From positions 9,611,741 through 9,675,740 of the forward strand of contig CAKAKS010000001.1 in NCBI GenBank assembly GCA_916700875.1: 64,000 bases of DNA, in the 5' to 3' direction. The translations under genes and the position numbers were made by a program. Below are positions 36,566 through 48,776 of the stretch, piece by piece (within the stretch, counting starts at the first letter, position 1; the number at the start of each line of letters is the position of its first letter). This stretch comes from Sebastes aleutianus. Taxonomy: Eukaryota > Chordata > Actinopteri > Perciformes > Sebastidae. The notes beneath the pieces were generated by a model that was not told the DNA's origin, did not search any database, and worked only from the letters and a program-made list of their open reading frames with translations.

Positions 36566-36925
36566 TTTGTCGATTTGTCACAGAATGTATCCTCATACAA
36601 TGGTTTGTGTGATATCTTACGAAAAGTTATTCCTCATTTTTCGTGCGTTTTCCTACGAATGTCCAGCAACACGTGTCAATTTCCGCTTGTTACATGCATA
36701 AAGTCTTTTCAAAATAAACTTCCATCTTCACAGGACTACTTGGTGAGGATTAGGCAACAAAACTACAGGAAAGATCGTGGTTTTGGTTAAAAGAACTCCA
36801 GAAGTGGCGTAACTTAAGTACAGAAGTAACGTGACAAATAAATCAACGGCGACTTTTGGTTTAACACGGGAGGCGAACACCGGTCTCCTGGGCGAAAATC
36901 CAGTGTCTTTGACCCACCAAAAATA
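36566..36925 (+). mobile_element. Family D repeat copy
   Basis: Contains GGACTACTTGGTGAGGATTA, GGCAACAAAACTACAGGAAA, ACGGCGACTTTTGGTTTAAC and CACCGGTCTCCTGGGCGAAA, then TTTGACCCACCA. Shares these ordered blocks with the copies at 24.5 and 58.7 kb, and in reverse with those at 20.8-21.7 kb. The left border is approximate. Confidence 0.7.
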
Positions 36926-37017
36926 AAATAAAGGGTTTCATTACTTGTTTTTTTTTTTTTTATTGATGTGCAATACAGGGAATATCAATCAAATTAGTGT
37001 TGGTTTATTTATCTTAA

Positions 37018-37416
37018 AGGGACAGTATGTAGTATTTTGGTGATGCGATTGCAACCAACATAGTACCCCTCCCTTTCCAAGACTGCGGTAACGTGAGCTA
37101 CCAAGTGCACACGCACAGAGGTCATCCTTACCATAATAACACTACTTTAGGAGCAACGAATGTCGGACATCAGCTGGCCATACCACGGAACGAGAGAGAG
37201 AGCCAATGTCTGGCTCGTCCGTTCGGGCTACTGTAGAAACATGGCGGACTCTGTGAACAGGACCCGCTCCCTATGTAGATATGAAGGGCTCATTCTAAGC
37301 TAACGAAACACAACAATTCTTAGATTCAGGTGATTATACAATAATGAAAACATAGTAATGAATATCATATTCCATTTATGCCAATAGATCCCCCCCAAAT
37401 GCTACACACTGGCCCT
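37018..37416. mobile_element. TTAA MITE, family 2, copy a
   Basis: TTAA at 37014-37017 and 37417-37420. Terminal repeats AGGGACAGTATGTAG and AGGGCCAGTGTGTAGC (right end, reverse complement). Contains CTACTGTAGAAACATGGCGG, GACCCGCTCCCTATG and CCAATAGATCCCCC, all shared with the copies at 48.4 and 56.1 kb. Non-coding. Confidence 0.85.
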
Positions 37417-37420
37417 TTAA

Positions 37421-40400
37421 GAATGTCTTTTCTTTTATCCATTTCAGCAAAGTCAACTCTTCAAATACACTAAAGGGGCTCACAAGGCATGTTTGGGACT
37501 TGAAAGTTCGCCAGCTGAAAACCACCATCAAAGTGCACTCCAGAATGGTGGCACTTCCTAATTACTGCACATTCACATTGAGCAGCAGAAGGGGTCAAAT
37601 GCCTTGTTCAGGGACACACTAATTCCCAGGAAATCTGAATGAATACAGGCTTAAAAAGACAAAAGCTGCAGTTTGTTAGTGATGAAATGAATTGAGTAAC
37701 CCATATCATTGTTAGGTTTTTTGCTGATCAAGACAGTCAGAATAATATAGGCACAGTCTCTTTCATAGTGAATGGAACTTGAGACTGAGACCGTCTTGTT
37801 ACTCCTCATCAAAAGAAGTCGTGACAGGCTGAATCCTGCTAATCCATCTTCACAAGATTTCAGAGGAGTTGTGCAGCTATACGCAGGTCACTGTGTCCTC
37901 GCCAGGGAATTAGAGAGCAGAGTGGATGTGTTGTGATCAGGATGTAAAGGAAACCGTGGAGGTAACGGCCTCCCCGTCTGTCTCTGTCATTAGCCTTTCT
38001 TCCAAGTCAAGGTATGTGAAACCCGTGGTGGTTTCAGGCTTATAGAGTGAATAAATATATTCCTACATATGATTCCCTGACATCCTTGTCCTGAAAGACG
38101 ACATCTTTTTTTTTTTGTTTCATTTAATTACTTATCAAATGAAGCCTTGAGGCTGAACAATGTTCATTAGTTCAAAATAAAAAAGGAATCAGAAGAACAA
38201 TTAGACATGATAAAATATGTCTAGATTAGATTACATGAGGTTTCATGTTCCATTAATCAGCCTCCGACCCCAAGGACCAAAATCACCCTCCCATTCCCTC
38301 GGGGGTCCCAACCCTAAACTTCACAGCTACTGCCTCGAACGCTGCCCAGTCTGCTCACAGTGGGGTGTTGTAACAGATGAGCCACCTGTACAATTTGTTG
38401 CATCGATGCACGCGGTGAAGAGGAAATTTGTCGCCCACTCACAGTCTCAACCAAACAGCAGATTTGCAGGTGGTTGTTAATCCAAATCCTGACATTTATT
38501 TAGAAATAGGTTGGCCTTTTCATTATGTCAGCTCCGTCGGCTCCTGCATATTTGTTTTTCCCACCTGCGACAAAGATGTAAAAAAAAAAAATATGATGCT
38601 AACACAAGCGTGTGTTAATAATAAGACACGGTGGGCTAGGTTAACACGGCAGCTGTGTCCCTGAAGTATCGGGACGGTTCATCTATTTGATCAATTTTGT
38701 CAATTATCAATCAAGCGAGATGATTCCCTGCTGCTGTACAGGTGAAGGAGTTGTGTTGAGGTTATTAAATAGTTTAAATGAGTGAGATGAGGAGGAAAAA
38801 AAGAAGAGGACAATTATGGAGACTCTCAGAAACGACGCAAGTGGAATCAATATGCTGCTGGTTTTGACAGCGAACCTGCAACCAAACGGCATGTTTATTT
38901 TTGAATAAATGAATATCCTCTTCTTTTTTTTTTTCTCAGCTGCTCTGAATACATAAAAAGGGAGGCTGTATTCCAAAAGCATTCAAATTCGGGGGCACAC
39001 CTAATGTACCCAGAGCTCACATCCACTCTTTCAAGCCTTTAAATCGAGTTAGCGCAGACATAATCACGTTATCGCGTGTTCTCATTTTCCCGGTAAACTT
39101 ACTTGTGAGGCCGTTGTTGCGTAGGTATACGTTACATAAACAGTGTGCCGGTATTGTTTCTTATTGTTGAAAGACAAAAAAAATAAAAAACAGTTTCAAT
39201 CCGGCCCCTATTATACTCCTCCTACACATGCGAAGACATTGATTATGATTATATAGTGATTATGTATTCTGCATGCCAGCCACGCAGCAGAGGAGCGGAG
39301 GGGAGCATTAAGGGGCTTGGCGACCGTGGGACTCCCTGCTGAGATGAGAGAGGAGGTAAGAGCCAAGGAGAGGGGAGTGTGGAGAAGGCTAACCAATCGG
39401 CTGTACGCTGGCAACGGGACCAATCATGGCTACTGCTCGGGGCTCTGTTGCTCCCTCTTTCAATGTAATTTTTTTCTTACATCTCCGTTTTATTTACTTC
39501 TCTCTAACTCTTACCCCTCTTCTTCGCTGCTGTCTGCCTCACGCATCATGTGATCGGGCCTCACACAACTCCCTTAGTGTTACCACAACCTCTATACTCT
39601 CGAGTAAACTCCTACCAATTCCTCCTTCAACCCTTCAACGAACGCTTTCCTCCCCCTGGTTTCTTATTCTCTGGCCACCCTGCTTTACACAGTCCACTCC
39701 CCTTCCGTCGGATTACTATTCTGTCTGTAGTCACTAAGGAGATGCACACACCATCCATCACAATGTACAAATTCTCAGTGCGCGGATTCGGTCGGGTCCT
39801 AATTAAAAAGCCTTTCCACTCGTTTTCTTGAGAGATAATTAGACTTTCATCTCACCAGGATGCCACATCCATAGATCCATTCTCTTCTTCCAGGAAGCCC
39901 TATAGGAGACCAAATAAATTCAAGGGTCTTTAACCACTCTCCTTCAGGGCACCAGTCAATAATTAAAGATATCTTGTGTAACAAAAAAAAAAAAGTCTGC
40001 CTTGAGTGAGGAAAAAAAGAAAGAAAGACTAATATCTTCAATTCTTGGAGAAAATTAGTTAAACTGAATGGGGAGTATGAGAAACTTTCTTTTCAATAAA
40101 GGTCGAGGTTATGCCGTGCGGTGATGAGGCTCCATGTAGCACAGTTTAAGACATTGATTTTTAAGTAACAATATTGGTTCAAGGGTGCACTTATAGCTGG
40201 TCCTCTGCAGTGCATGCCTGGGTATAACTCTGATGTGAGCTTGGAGGCCGTGGCGCTCGGGGCCTGATATGAGACAGCTGGAAGGGTTGAATTATTGAAG
40301 AGCACGGACCAGCTCTGAAACACGGGCCATGTCCTCCCAGCTGCTCCGTGTGCTGAAGCCGACACTTCAGCAGTCGTCAGACGTGTGCAGTTAACAGGGT

Positions 40401-41704
40401 CCATCTGTTATTGAGGCGTAATGAACACAGTCAGAGCCGCGGAGAAATGAATCACTGCCACTTTATTAACGCGCGACAATAGCAATGATTGTGCCATCCG
40501 TACAGTCGCAATGGTAATAATTATGATATCTCTGATTATAATGATGATTAGGATGCAGATGATGGCAGTGGAGATGATGGTGATGATAATGAAGGTGATG
40601 TGCGATGATGACGGCGCACAAAAACACGGAAAAAAAATCAACATGGTGACAACATTCACATTCGTGCTCGTTATGCATGCATGAAACCAAAATGATTTGC
40701 ATATCGATATCGTGGACGAGAGGACCTGCAGGACGGCAGGAAAACAACAAAACATTAAAATCACCGTTGCTATAATTGTTGACAGTTTCATATAAACACC
40801 TGCCAAATTGAAAACTCATCATTCTAATGTAGAACAGGCCGGCGATGAAAAGCATGCAGAGTGCAACCTCCAAAATCAATAACCAGCCAGCCTTTCATTA
40901 CATAAGTGAAATTTGTATTCATCTCAGAGATATATATTTATCCCACTTACACCCTTGGCTCAGGAACAAATTCATTTAGTAATGATTACCTGACTCAGGT
41001 AAAACCAATTTCCATTCACTTGTTACCCCGAGCCGGTGACAAGGGCGCAGCCAGGGTCACTTTTCAGCAGTTTTTGGTTGCAGGCGCACCATCAGCACTT
41101 GATGTCATTGGCTCTATGTGTGTGGGGATGTGTGTTTGCATGCGTGTCACTGGGGGGGGCATCCATTTGCCATAAGACCGTCAAAGCAGGTACGTCGCAA
41201 TGACACAGACTGAGGTAGTGCATCTCGGCGGCAGTGCTGTTGCTTATAGTTTGAAGGCTGTCAGCGAGGCAGCGTGGGCGTTCGGCAGTCTCACTCCCCT
41301 CGAGAACTGCATTCAGATAAAAATACTCCACCACTCATAGATGCCGAAGGGCCTGTGGTGTATATACACTACGGTTTCGACGTGAAACTTGGGATAACTG
41401 CAGGAAAGTATCTTAAAGGTGAAATAGAGCTTGATTTAAGGTTACACATTATTGCTAGAGCCGGGAAAGTTATTTCCGTCAACATGAAATACTTTCGCCC
41501 AAAGGTAGACACCATCGCTTTATGTCATTTTGAAGGTACCTTCCTTCCTCCAGGACAACAACTCCCTGTGTGACTACAGGTAAAAGAAGAGAAATAAACT
41601 ATTGGAGATATGCTGCCTTCCTACGCAAAGTCATGTGATTTAGTTTGTGCTACACTCTGCCGAAACCAGTATGATCAAACCAGTAAAAAAAAATGAGAAC
41701 AGGT
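37421..41704. other. Repeat-poor noncoding stretch
   Basis: Mostly unique sequence. A short SINE-like block near 37580-37630 (GGTCAAATGCCTTGTTCAGG) is too decayed to call. An imperfect (GAT/ATG)n tract lies at about 40500-40612. The overlapping antisense ORFs of 103, 132 and 137 codons near 40093-40879 are His/Ile-rich translations of that tract and its flanks and are not genes. The segment 37850-38130 looks least degraded. Confidence 0.45.
40500..40612. repeat. Imperfect GAT/ATG trinucleotide-rich tract
   Basis: Many GATGAT and GGTGATGATAA units are interspersed with single substitutions. It creates long spurious frames on the minus strand. Confidence 0.7.
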
Positions 41705-41910
41705 GATAAATAGGTTGGCGGTTCGATCCCCGGTTCCTATTGTCTGCATGTCAAAGTGTCCTTGAGCGAGACACTAAACCCCAAAGTTGCTCCCCGGGCG
41801 CTGACAGCAGCCCACTGCTCCTAAATGCTTAGGATTGGTTAAATGCAGAGGTCAAATTTTGTGTATGTACCTGTATGTATATGACAAATGTAATAAAGTT
41901 AAAGTTAAGC
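41705..41910 (+). mobile_element. tRNA-derived SINE, 5'-truncated
   Basis: B box GGTTCGATCCC near 41718-41728 lies within GGCGGTTCGATCCCCGGTTC. It is followed by the fish SINE body GTGTCCTTGAGCGAGACACT, AAACCCCAAAGTTGCTCC and CAGCCCACTGCTCCTAAATG, and a tail AATGTAATAAAGTTAAAGTT. The A box is missing, so pol III transcription is unlikely. Orientation is plus. Confidence 0.8.
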
Positions 41911-41950
41911 AAACTTTTGAAATGTCACAAAAAAGAAATACAAATTAGGT

Positions 41951-42411
41951 GTGTTTCTATCAATGGGTTTAGAACAAATAAATTCAGCTACAGTTTGGTC
42001 AGAAGTTGGCGCTATAGGCTACGCATGGCTGTAATCCGCCAGTAAACAGAGTAGAAGAAGAAGTAGGGGTTGTGAATCGGAAACAAAACACGTCACCTTG
42101 GTCATCCAACCATCTATGATTTAAAAAAAGACGTAGAGAGGTTTTAATTGTTCTTTCATGTCAGCTAGTATTGACCATGTTTCATTTTGTCCAGAGACGG
42201 AGACGAGCATTTGCGCGCAGCAGATCAGTCATGTCAGAATTTATTCTGCAAAGGCGGAATAATCCATTTGGCACAAAAACCAGCTCAAGCGAGCGTAAAA
42301 ATCTTTTTACCGTAATTGAGGACGTTTTTATCGAGTTTTGCCATTTCCATACAGCTTTTCTAATGAATGGGATACTTCAAAATGTAATTAAATATATGTG
42401 AATGGAAACAC
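41951..42411. mobile_element. MITE with GTGTTTCYAT terminal repeats
   Basis: The left end GTGTTTCTATCAATGGG and the right end, in reverse complement GTGTTTCCATTCACAT, form an imperfect inverted repeat. The interior CCGCCAGTAAACAGAGTAGA with an AGAAGAAG run matches a common teleost MITE from memory. No obvious target duplication. The internal 76-codon ORF has no domain. Confidence 0.6.
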
Positions 42412-45400
42412 GGCTACTGATGTCAAGATGTAATCATCAGCCCCAGCTCAAACATGTAAATCTGGTCGTTAGCTGACTAGTTCATGGGAGGGTTAACTAG
42501 TATAATATATACATTAACCCGTGTCCCGTCTGTTCCCATCTAACAATCGTGACAGAATATAAATCTATAATTGTAAGTGTATAATTTTGATTAACTTAAT
42601 GGCACCACTGCCTGCTCAGTCATGTTCTATCAATAATCTATAGCAGCGTACGGTGTTCAGAATTCAGCACACTTAATTAGAAATGTAATGTACAGCAACA
42701 TATGACCTCATTGGATATTCATTCATTGGATAACGGACTATACATGTTTTTTTTTGTTCCCCTAAAACAATACAAACCTAGACAAAAGGACAAAGCCACT
42801 GAAGAATGTGGCTGCCAGGCACAGCGCCAACCCGGAGAAATTGGAGGAAGGCTATTTTATTCTCATTTTATCCAAACATATTCTCAAGCCATTCAAACAG
42901 AACTGAAATGGGCCAAAGGGAAAACAGATTCTGGGGTGTTTTATTTTAACTAAGGCACTGATTTTATGGTGGGGTAAAGCAACTTTCAGCTGTATTCAGC
43001 TCTTGCAGGAGTAAAAAAGGCTTAATGAAGTTTATTTAACTCCTCAGGCTCACCCAGATAAAAACAGTTACCAGCTGCACCCCACGAGGCTACATTTGGA
43101 ATTTCACAGATCATAAGGTTTGCTCGCAGTTTCATTTACACAGCTATTCAATTTGTTTCTCTCCATTACAAACCGTGGAGATAATTGTAGCTGACGCCAT
43201 CAGCAGTCACTTTGTCCATCGAGAGGATGTATCTTTGTATCATGAGAGCGTATAACACAAGTTTGGTCTCAAGTTAATGTAATTAACAGCTGAATTAATG
43301 GTTCCCGAGACTGCTTTCAGACGTCGAGCTCCCCGCGGTGTCAAAATTAAACATGTTGCACTCTAGCAGTGAGGGCAGATGTATGCTCCAACATGACGTC
43401 GCGACGTGTTCCCATACAATTACTGGAGATCCAGTCCCCTGATCGTGCACTTAGGCAAGTGTTTACAAGTGTAAACTAAACTTTCATCCTCTGAGATGTT
43501 GCTCCGGCGATGGGAGTTCTCATTAGTGTTGATATGAGGTAGAAGTAGCTCAGCGTCATATGCTTGATCTCTATCAATTTACTTTACCTTCACGAGGAGT
43601 TCTGTCACACACGCTTTGACTCACGCATCACTTTCTTTGGTTTATATCCTTTGAAGTACATATTGTTTACTGAAAGCGGACATGATTTTTTTTTTTCCCC
43701 ATTTAACTACCTATGGCAATGGTATTGGTTCTCTCGAATCTTAGTCTCTCTCTAATTAGCTGCTGTGAGCATCTGACAAGAACAACAACATCTTTGTTGC
43801 TCTGCGGGGGGGTAGCAGAGGGTCAGACAGCACCGAGCTGGAAACGGCACAACAGAAAACACATTTCAGCTTAACAGCTAAATTTAGCTTCGCCCGCTAA
43901 ATTCATGCAAATCTGGAGGACTACGGTTGTACAGTGACAAGTGTGTGTAATAATCTAACGGTGAACATGCGTCTCCCAGTAAGGAAAATCACAAGGAACT
44001 GCCTGTTGCCATGTCAGACATGCACCTAACAAGGATTTGTTATGAATAACGAACAGCGCGCGAGAGACACTTTTTGGATATGGAACACTGTGGTGTATAA
44101 GGCGCATTAGCCTTTGCTTTTGATTCCTGTGCTGCTTTAGGGGGAGATATTCAAAGCCCTTCTACGGCAAAATGCCGCCCGCTTTCAAAGACCCCCTGCT
44201 GCTCGTGTCAGAGCATCAGTTCTCTCTGTACTCCATAAATTAAAGTTATCCAAAATGTCTTGTGGCATAAATGGAAGCTTCAATCCTGCGCATGCATTAA
44301 TTAGGACTGGAACACGACCTCGCTGTATCCACATAAACACAAAGTGGTTTTGTAACAACTTCGGTATTCTTTTTCCCCCAAACAAAAATGTGTTAACTTT
44401 CGCTGATCCATATTCCAACGTGTGGAATTGGAGCAAGTCTGCTGGTTGTGAGCCAGTTCTTAAAGCTATTATAATAAATATCACCATCTGTTATTGTTTA
44501 TTATTGTTAACAGTAATCAGGTTTCATCCGAGTAAGTTGGAAAGAGACTTTTTTTTATAAATTGTTACAACATTTTCAGGTTTTAGTGAAATTAAACTTA
44601 AAACTTACCATTGGTATCTGTGATTACAAAAAAAGGCTTTGTTAAATAGAATATTGATGAAAATACTGTCCCGCGGGAATATACATTATTGCATATTCCC
44701 ACTACAGAAAGCCCAGAGGTGAGAGGATTGATTACATTTTCCTGTCTTCTCTTGCCCTAATTAAAGATCTAAGGGATAGCCCCTCATGGGAGGACTAACT
44801 CAACTGTTTCATCTGTATGCCACATCATCCTGGCTCATACAACAATGGCACGTCTCCTTTTTTACCTTTTGGAGGTACACTTAAGTTCATTTGCGATTTG
44901 ACCACTGAGATATTCTATATTTGGCGGATTAATGGGAGAGTACAGCCGCTGTATGTAAAGTGGGAATATAGCACACACACGTCGATTCAGACATCTACAG
45001 TATGTGATTTCCTGCGCTCTCTCCAACATGACATTATGCATTATTTCATCTGTGTGGAGAACTGGAAATGACATAGCAGCGACACATTGAAAAACATGCT
45101 CATTTACGCTCCTGTAACTGTCAGACAAGAAATGACAGAGGAAGGGAATTATCATAGCTTCTTCCCACTCATTCAAAAAGGCCTATATACTGCGCGACAA
45201 TAAAACAGATGGCGTGGCATAAATGTTAGTCAATTCCATTGATTTGGCGACAGGTGCCAATCAAAGAGTGCTGTCGCTGACGACTTTGATGACGACGGTA
45301 ACGCGGAGCTAACATGCTTCATTATGCTTCCTCATTATCTGGAGCGACGCACGCCAGCAGGTTTCGACAAATAGACCTCTCGCCTTCACAACAGCTTCAA

Positions 45401-46299
45401 TTGAATCCAAATCAATAATTCTCCCTCCAACCCGAAAGAGAACAACGATCAAAACAGGGACTCTCAGCACTCCAGAGGACCTTTTTCTTTAGCTTGGCAA
45501 GAAATTGGCCTTAAATTGAATTTGGAAATCAGCATGGCTAAAAAAAATCTTTACTAAGCAAATGAGCGTACATTGTCTTTTGGTATCTGAAGTCAGCAGG
45601 GAGAGGAGAGGTGTCCAACCCTGATTGGAAGCTCTATTGCCAACAAAACAATTCAATTGCGGTGCACAGATTGGTTATTTGTCTCAATCGTCCAAATAAT
45701 TCCTGCTACATTCATTCTAATTAACTTCAATTGAACTGGTTGTGTTGCAGGAAGCAGTGGTAACAGTGGTCAGCGCTCAGAAGATACTGAGGCTGATTTG
45801 ATTACTTTGCTCTAAATTCTATTCAATTTTCCATCCCAAGTGTTTTTAAAACACTCCATGGTGTGAAAAATGCCTTTGAAACGCAACGTTTGAGCCATTA
45901 TGTTATCTGGGAAGATAAGACAGATATTCCATAATGGCTGCATTCAAGAGGCTTTGTGCACACTACAGTAAAGGATCTTTTTTACCTTCTCTCTCATCTC
46001 AGAAGTGTGTCATGGTCAAATGCCAGTGGATTGTCACCCACAAACAAATACTTACAGAACATGAATTGTTCACAGCTCTGATGATGATGTCTTGTTGAAT
46101 GCTCTAAAGAAAATTCCCAAACCGTAATAGACAATGAACAATGAAATCAATATTTCCATTTAAAGCAACCATTTCTGAAGAGAGGACAATGACATACATC
46201 AGTTGGCCTTGAGGAGCCATCTTCACACACATACTGTATATACACTGTACACACTGTACTAAGGCTGCAAATAAAGATCTTCTTTTTTTTAATTAAGTC
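42412..46299. other. Repeat-poor block, candidate conserved noncoding DNA
   Basis: Nearly 3.9 kb without a recognised transposon. The parts 43020-43510, 44560-45060 and 45200-46020 have balanced composition with AATTA- and CAATT-rich words. The antisense-overlapping ORFs of about 100 codons near 44185-44560 and 44817-45176 have no domains. Regulatory role is inferred from texture only. Confidence 0.4.
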
Positions 46300-46354
46300 T
46301 CAGTTTACAATTTGTCTATACAAAAATTCCCAGAGCCTAAGGTGGCATCTTTAA

Positions 46355-47283
46355 AGGAAAAGTTTGTTATTTTGGGAAATACACTTGAGAGTTAGATGAG
46401 AAGACTCCTCTCATATGGCTAAATATGAAGCTACCGCCAGCAGCCAACTAACTTAAAGGGGACATATCATGCTCATTTTTAGGTTTAGGTTCATACTTGT
46501 ATTTTGGGTTTCTACTAGAACATGTTTACATGCTTCGATGTCCAAAAAACGCTTTATTTTTCTCATACTGTCTGTCTGAATACCTGTATCTCTGTTTGAA
46601 ACGCTCCGTTTTAGCGCCTGTCTCTTTAAGAACCCCCTCCCAGAAAAGCCCAGTCTGCTCTGATTGGCTTGCGAGAAAAATATGGTGCACCTTTGCAAAG
46701 GTAGTTCTCCAGCTGTGGGTGATATATTCTAATGAGCCTGCATGTGATAGGAAGGGGAGCCACATCTGAATGGCTTGTTGAATCACGTTTTCTGATGTAG
46801 GAAGCCCACAATAAACTGACTGGGTTGTCTTATTTCACAGATTGTGGGTTGGTAGGTACTCTAGATACCCAAATGTATGAGCACTAGCACTGAATAAGGG
46901 AGTTTCACTTGGCACAAAGACCGGAAAGAGGGACTATATTTTGGTCAGGACCAATAACTTGCTTGAGTCTTGTCCGACAAGGAATAATTCGGCACATAAC
47001 TCACCGTAAAACGACGATTTGATGGTTTACATTCCAATTTTAGTTTGGATTAAACAAATGAGATATAACATTTTAACTAGTGAGTTCTAGAGGTTGATTT
47101 TGTTACCTTCGGACAGAGCCAGGTTAACTGTTTTCGCCGTTTGCAGTCTTTGTGTTTAGCTAAGTTAGCCGACATGCCGTATAGTTTCACATTACATATT
47201 TACCTCACAGACCGGAGAGCCGTAATGATCTTCTCATCTAACTCTCGGCAAGAAAGCATTTCCCAAAATGTCAAACTTTTTCT
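46355..47283. mobile_element. TTAA MITE, family 3, itself interrupted
   Basis: TTAA at 46351-46354 and 47284-47287. Terminal repeats AGGAAAAGTTTGTTATTTTG and AGAAAAAGTTTGACATTTTG (right end, reverse complement), followed on both sides by GGGAAATRC. Subterminal GAGAGTTAGATGAGAAGA occurs at both ends in inverted form. A family 1 MITE occupies 46457-46908 within it. The family is one I recall as abundant in spiny-rayed fish. Confidence 0.85.
46457..46908 (+). mobile_element. TTAA MITE, family 1, second copy, right end lost
   Basis: Starts after TTAA (46453-46456) with AGGGGACATATCATG and aligns, in opposite orientation, with the family 1 copy at 29565-30949. The expected right terminal repeat and TTAA are missing: sequence passes from GAATAAGGGAGTTTCAC straight into family 3 sequence (GGCACAAAGACCGG). 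This copy lacks the 986-bp insertion. At the corresponding site it reads CTTTAAGAACCCCCTCCCAG. Confidence 0.8.
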
Positions 47284-47470
47284 TTAAATCACTGGTGTTG
47301 TCCGACAGTCCAAAAAGCAGAAAAAAATAATTGATGATTGAATTCTATGTGAAATAAAACAATAATGGTATAAAACACTGACAAACAGCAACTCCTCACA
47401 TTTGAGGTATACTTTAACTGTATCTGCCATACAAGTGATTTCTTTGCCAAAAGAGAAATCTGACTATATG

Positions 47471-47953
47471 TCCATCACTCATGTGTTTTAGTTTAGATCA
47501 AAACATCAACAGGATCAGTCCTTCAGGATGGGTCAGAAAATCATTCTGTCTTTAGCGCCACATCTTGACTCATTGCTGCCTGCTTACTTTACAAAGCTTG
47601 GATTGACACGTACATTCCTCTATTGCAGAATTTCTAGTCTAAGTTGTCAGGAGTCTCGACAAATTGCCTCATAACAAGCCAGTCAAAAAGCAGCTGTTGT
47701 CATAGCTGTTAGGCATCAGCATGAATAGCAGTAAAAGAGCATTTTCTACTGTTCAGAACTGTCCACGGATACACTGTGGCTTGTCAAACAGCCTTCCTGA
47801 TGAATCATTATCACTACCTTTACACTGTCATATGGTCACGAGGTTCAGAATACAACAATGCCTGTTTGAATTTGCGCTTCCATTTCGTCAATATGTCTCT
47901 CAGTTAACTTTTATCACTTCAGAATTGTTACTTTTACACTTTGTGAAGTTAAA
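47471..47953. other. Spacer upstream of the L1 ORF1 remnant
   Basis: Nothing coding recognised. Part of it could be the 5' untranslated region of the L1 copy that follows, but there is no second copy in the window to test this. Confidence 0.35.
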
Positions 47954-48229
47954 ATGCCGAAAAAAATGGACATAGTTAGCGAGGAGGATGACGTTAGCAT
48001 GGACCGAACCTCACTAGATGGCGAAGCGGAGGAGGAGGAAGATAACGTTAGCGACCAAGCCAACAAGACCAACATTGTCGCAGCCATACAATCCATGAGA
48101 GCAGACGTCTCAGTTAGTCTCGGCTAATCAAGAGATAAAAGAAGCAATTGGTGCCTTCTCCGAGAGGCTAACATCCACCGAAACCTGCATTAGCAAAGCT
48201 GAAGACGACATTTCTTCGCTCTCTGAATG
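47954..48229 (+). pseudogene. L1-type LINE ORF1, N-terminal remnant with frameshift
   Basis: From the ATG at 47954 the frame encodes an acidic N-terminus (MPKKMDIVSEEDDVSMDR, then a Glu/Asp-rich stretch) and continues through NIVAAIQSMRADVSVSLG to a stop at 48125-48127. In the shifted frame the coding sense resumes at once: ANQEIKEAIGAFSERLTSTE then TCISKAEDDISSLSE. The heptad-like amphipathic pattern and the ISKAEDDI motif are typical of the coiled coil of L1 ORF1 proteins, which bind LINE RNA. Only the N-terminal third is present and a small indel breaks it, so it is a dead fragment. A TTAA MITE was later inserted about 120 bp downstream. Confidence 0.7.
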
Positions 48230-48353
48230 AGAAAGTGTTACAACATGGTTTGATTAACCTGAATGACCAACCATTCAGGAGACAGGGGCTCTCAAAGTTG
48301 ACACATATTTGACACCCACAAAACCTAAAGACATCATATCGCATACAGGTTAA

Positions 48354-48772
48354 AGGAGCAGTGTTTAAGATCTGGCGTGTGTAGGAGAGCTACGGTGGCC
48401 GATGCGAAAAACGCGAATGGCCCTCTCTAGAGACAGTTGTTGCAAGACTAGCGTAGGTCATTTGGAGCAGAGCCAGTACCGAGAGTGTGTGTGTACTTGG
48501 GAAGTGAGTGGTGAAGCAAGAGAGAGAGAGCGGCGGCGGCAGCGATGGGAGCGAGTAACGCTATTGACTCCAGCCCAAGCCGTTCTAGGCTACTGTAGAA
48601 AACATGGTGGTGAAACATAGCAGACTCCATGAAGATATAAACGGCTCATTCTAATGTAAATAGAACACAACAATTCATATTTCCATGTGATTATACACTA
48701 AAGAAAACATTTGTATTAAAATCATATTCAATTTCTGCCAATAGATCCCCCTAGTTGTTACACACTGATCCT
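48354..48772. mobile_element. TTAA MITE, family 2, copy b
   Basis: TTAA at 48350-48353 and 48773-48776. Ends AGGAGCAGTGTTTAAG and AGGATCAGTGTGTAAC (right, reverse complement). Contains GGAGAGCTACGGTGGCCGAT, a GCGGCGGCGGCAGCG run, CTACTGTAGAAAACATGGTG and CCAATAGATCCCCC, shared with copies a and c. Confidence 0.85.
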
Positions 48773-48776
48773 TTAA

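Larger units (their letters stand above)
46300..47470 (-). mobile_element. Family C repeat, copy 3, split by a TTAA element
   Basis: On the minus strand the right piece (47288-47470) carries CTCAAATGTGAGGAGTTGCTG-like sequence and TTTTTGGACTGTCGGACAAC. The left piece (46300-46350) continues with CCACCTTAGGCTCTGGGAA. In family C copy 1 these blocks are adjacent, so the 929-bp element at 46355-47283 was inserted between them at a TTTAAAG target. Confidence 0.75.

Noticed and set aside
37561..37650. SINE-like GCCTTGTTCAGGGACACA block
   Set aside because: Too short and decayed; no promoter boxes or tail.
39345..39366. GAG|GTAAGA splice-donor-like site on the plus strand near CCAAT boxes
   Set aside because: No open frame with coding character precedes it, and no TATA box or ATG context supports an exon.
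40408..40879. Two minus-strand ORFs of 132 and 137 codons
   Set aside because: His- and Ile-rich translations of an imperfect GAT/ATG repeat tract in two frames.
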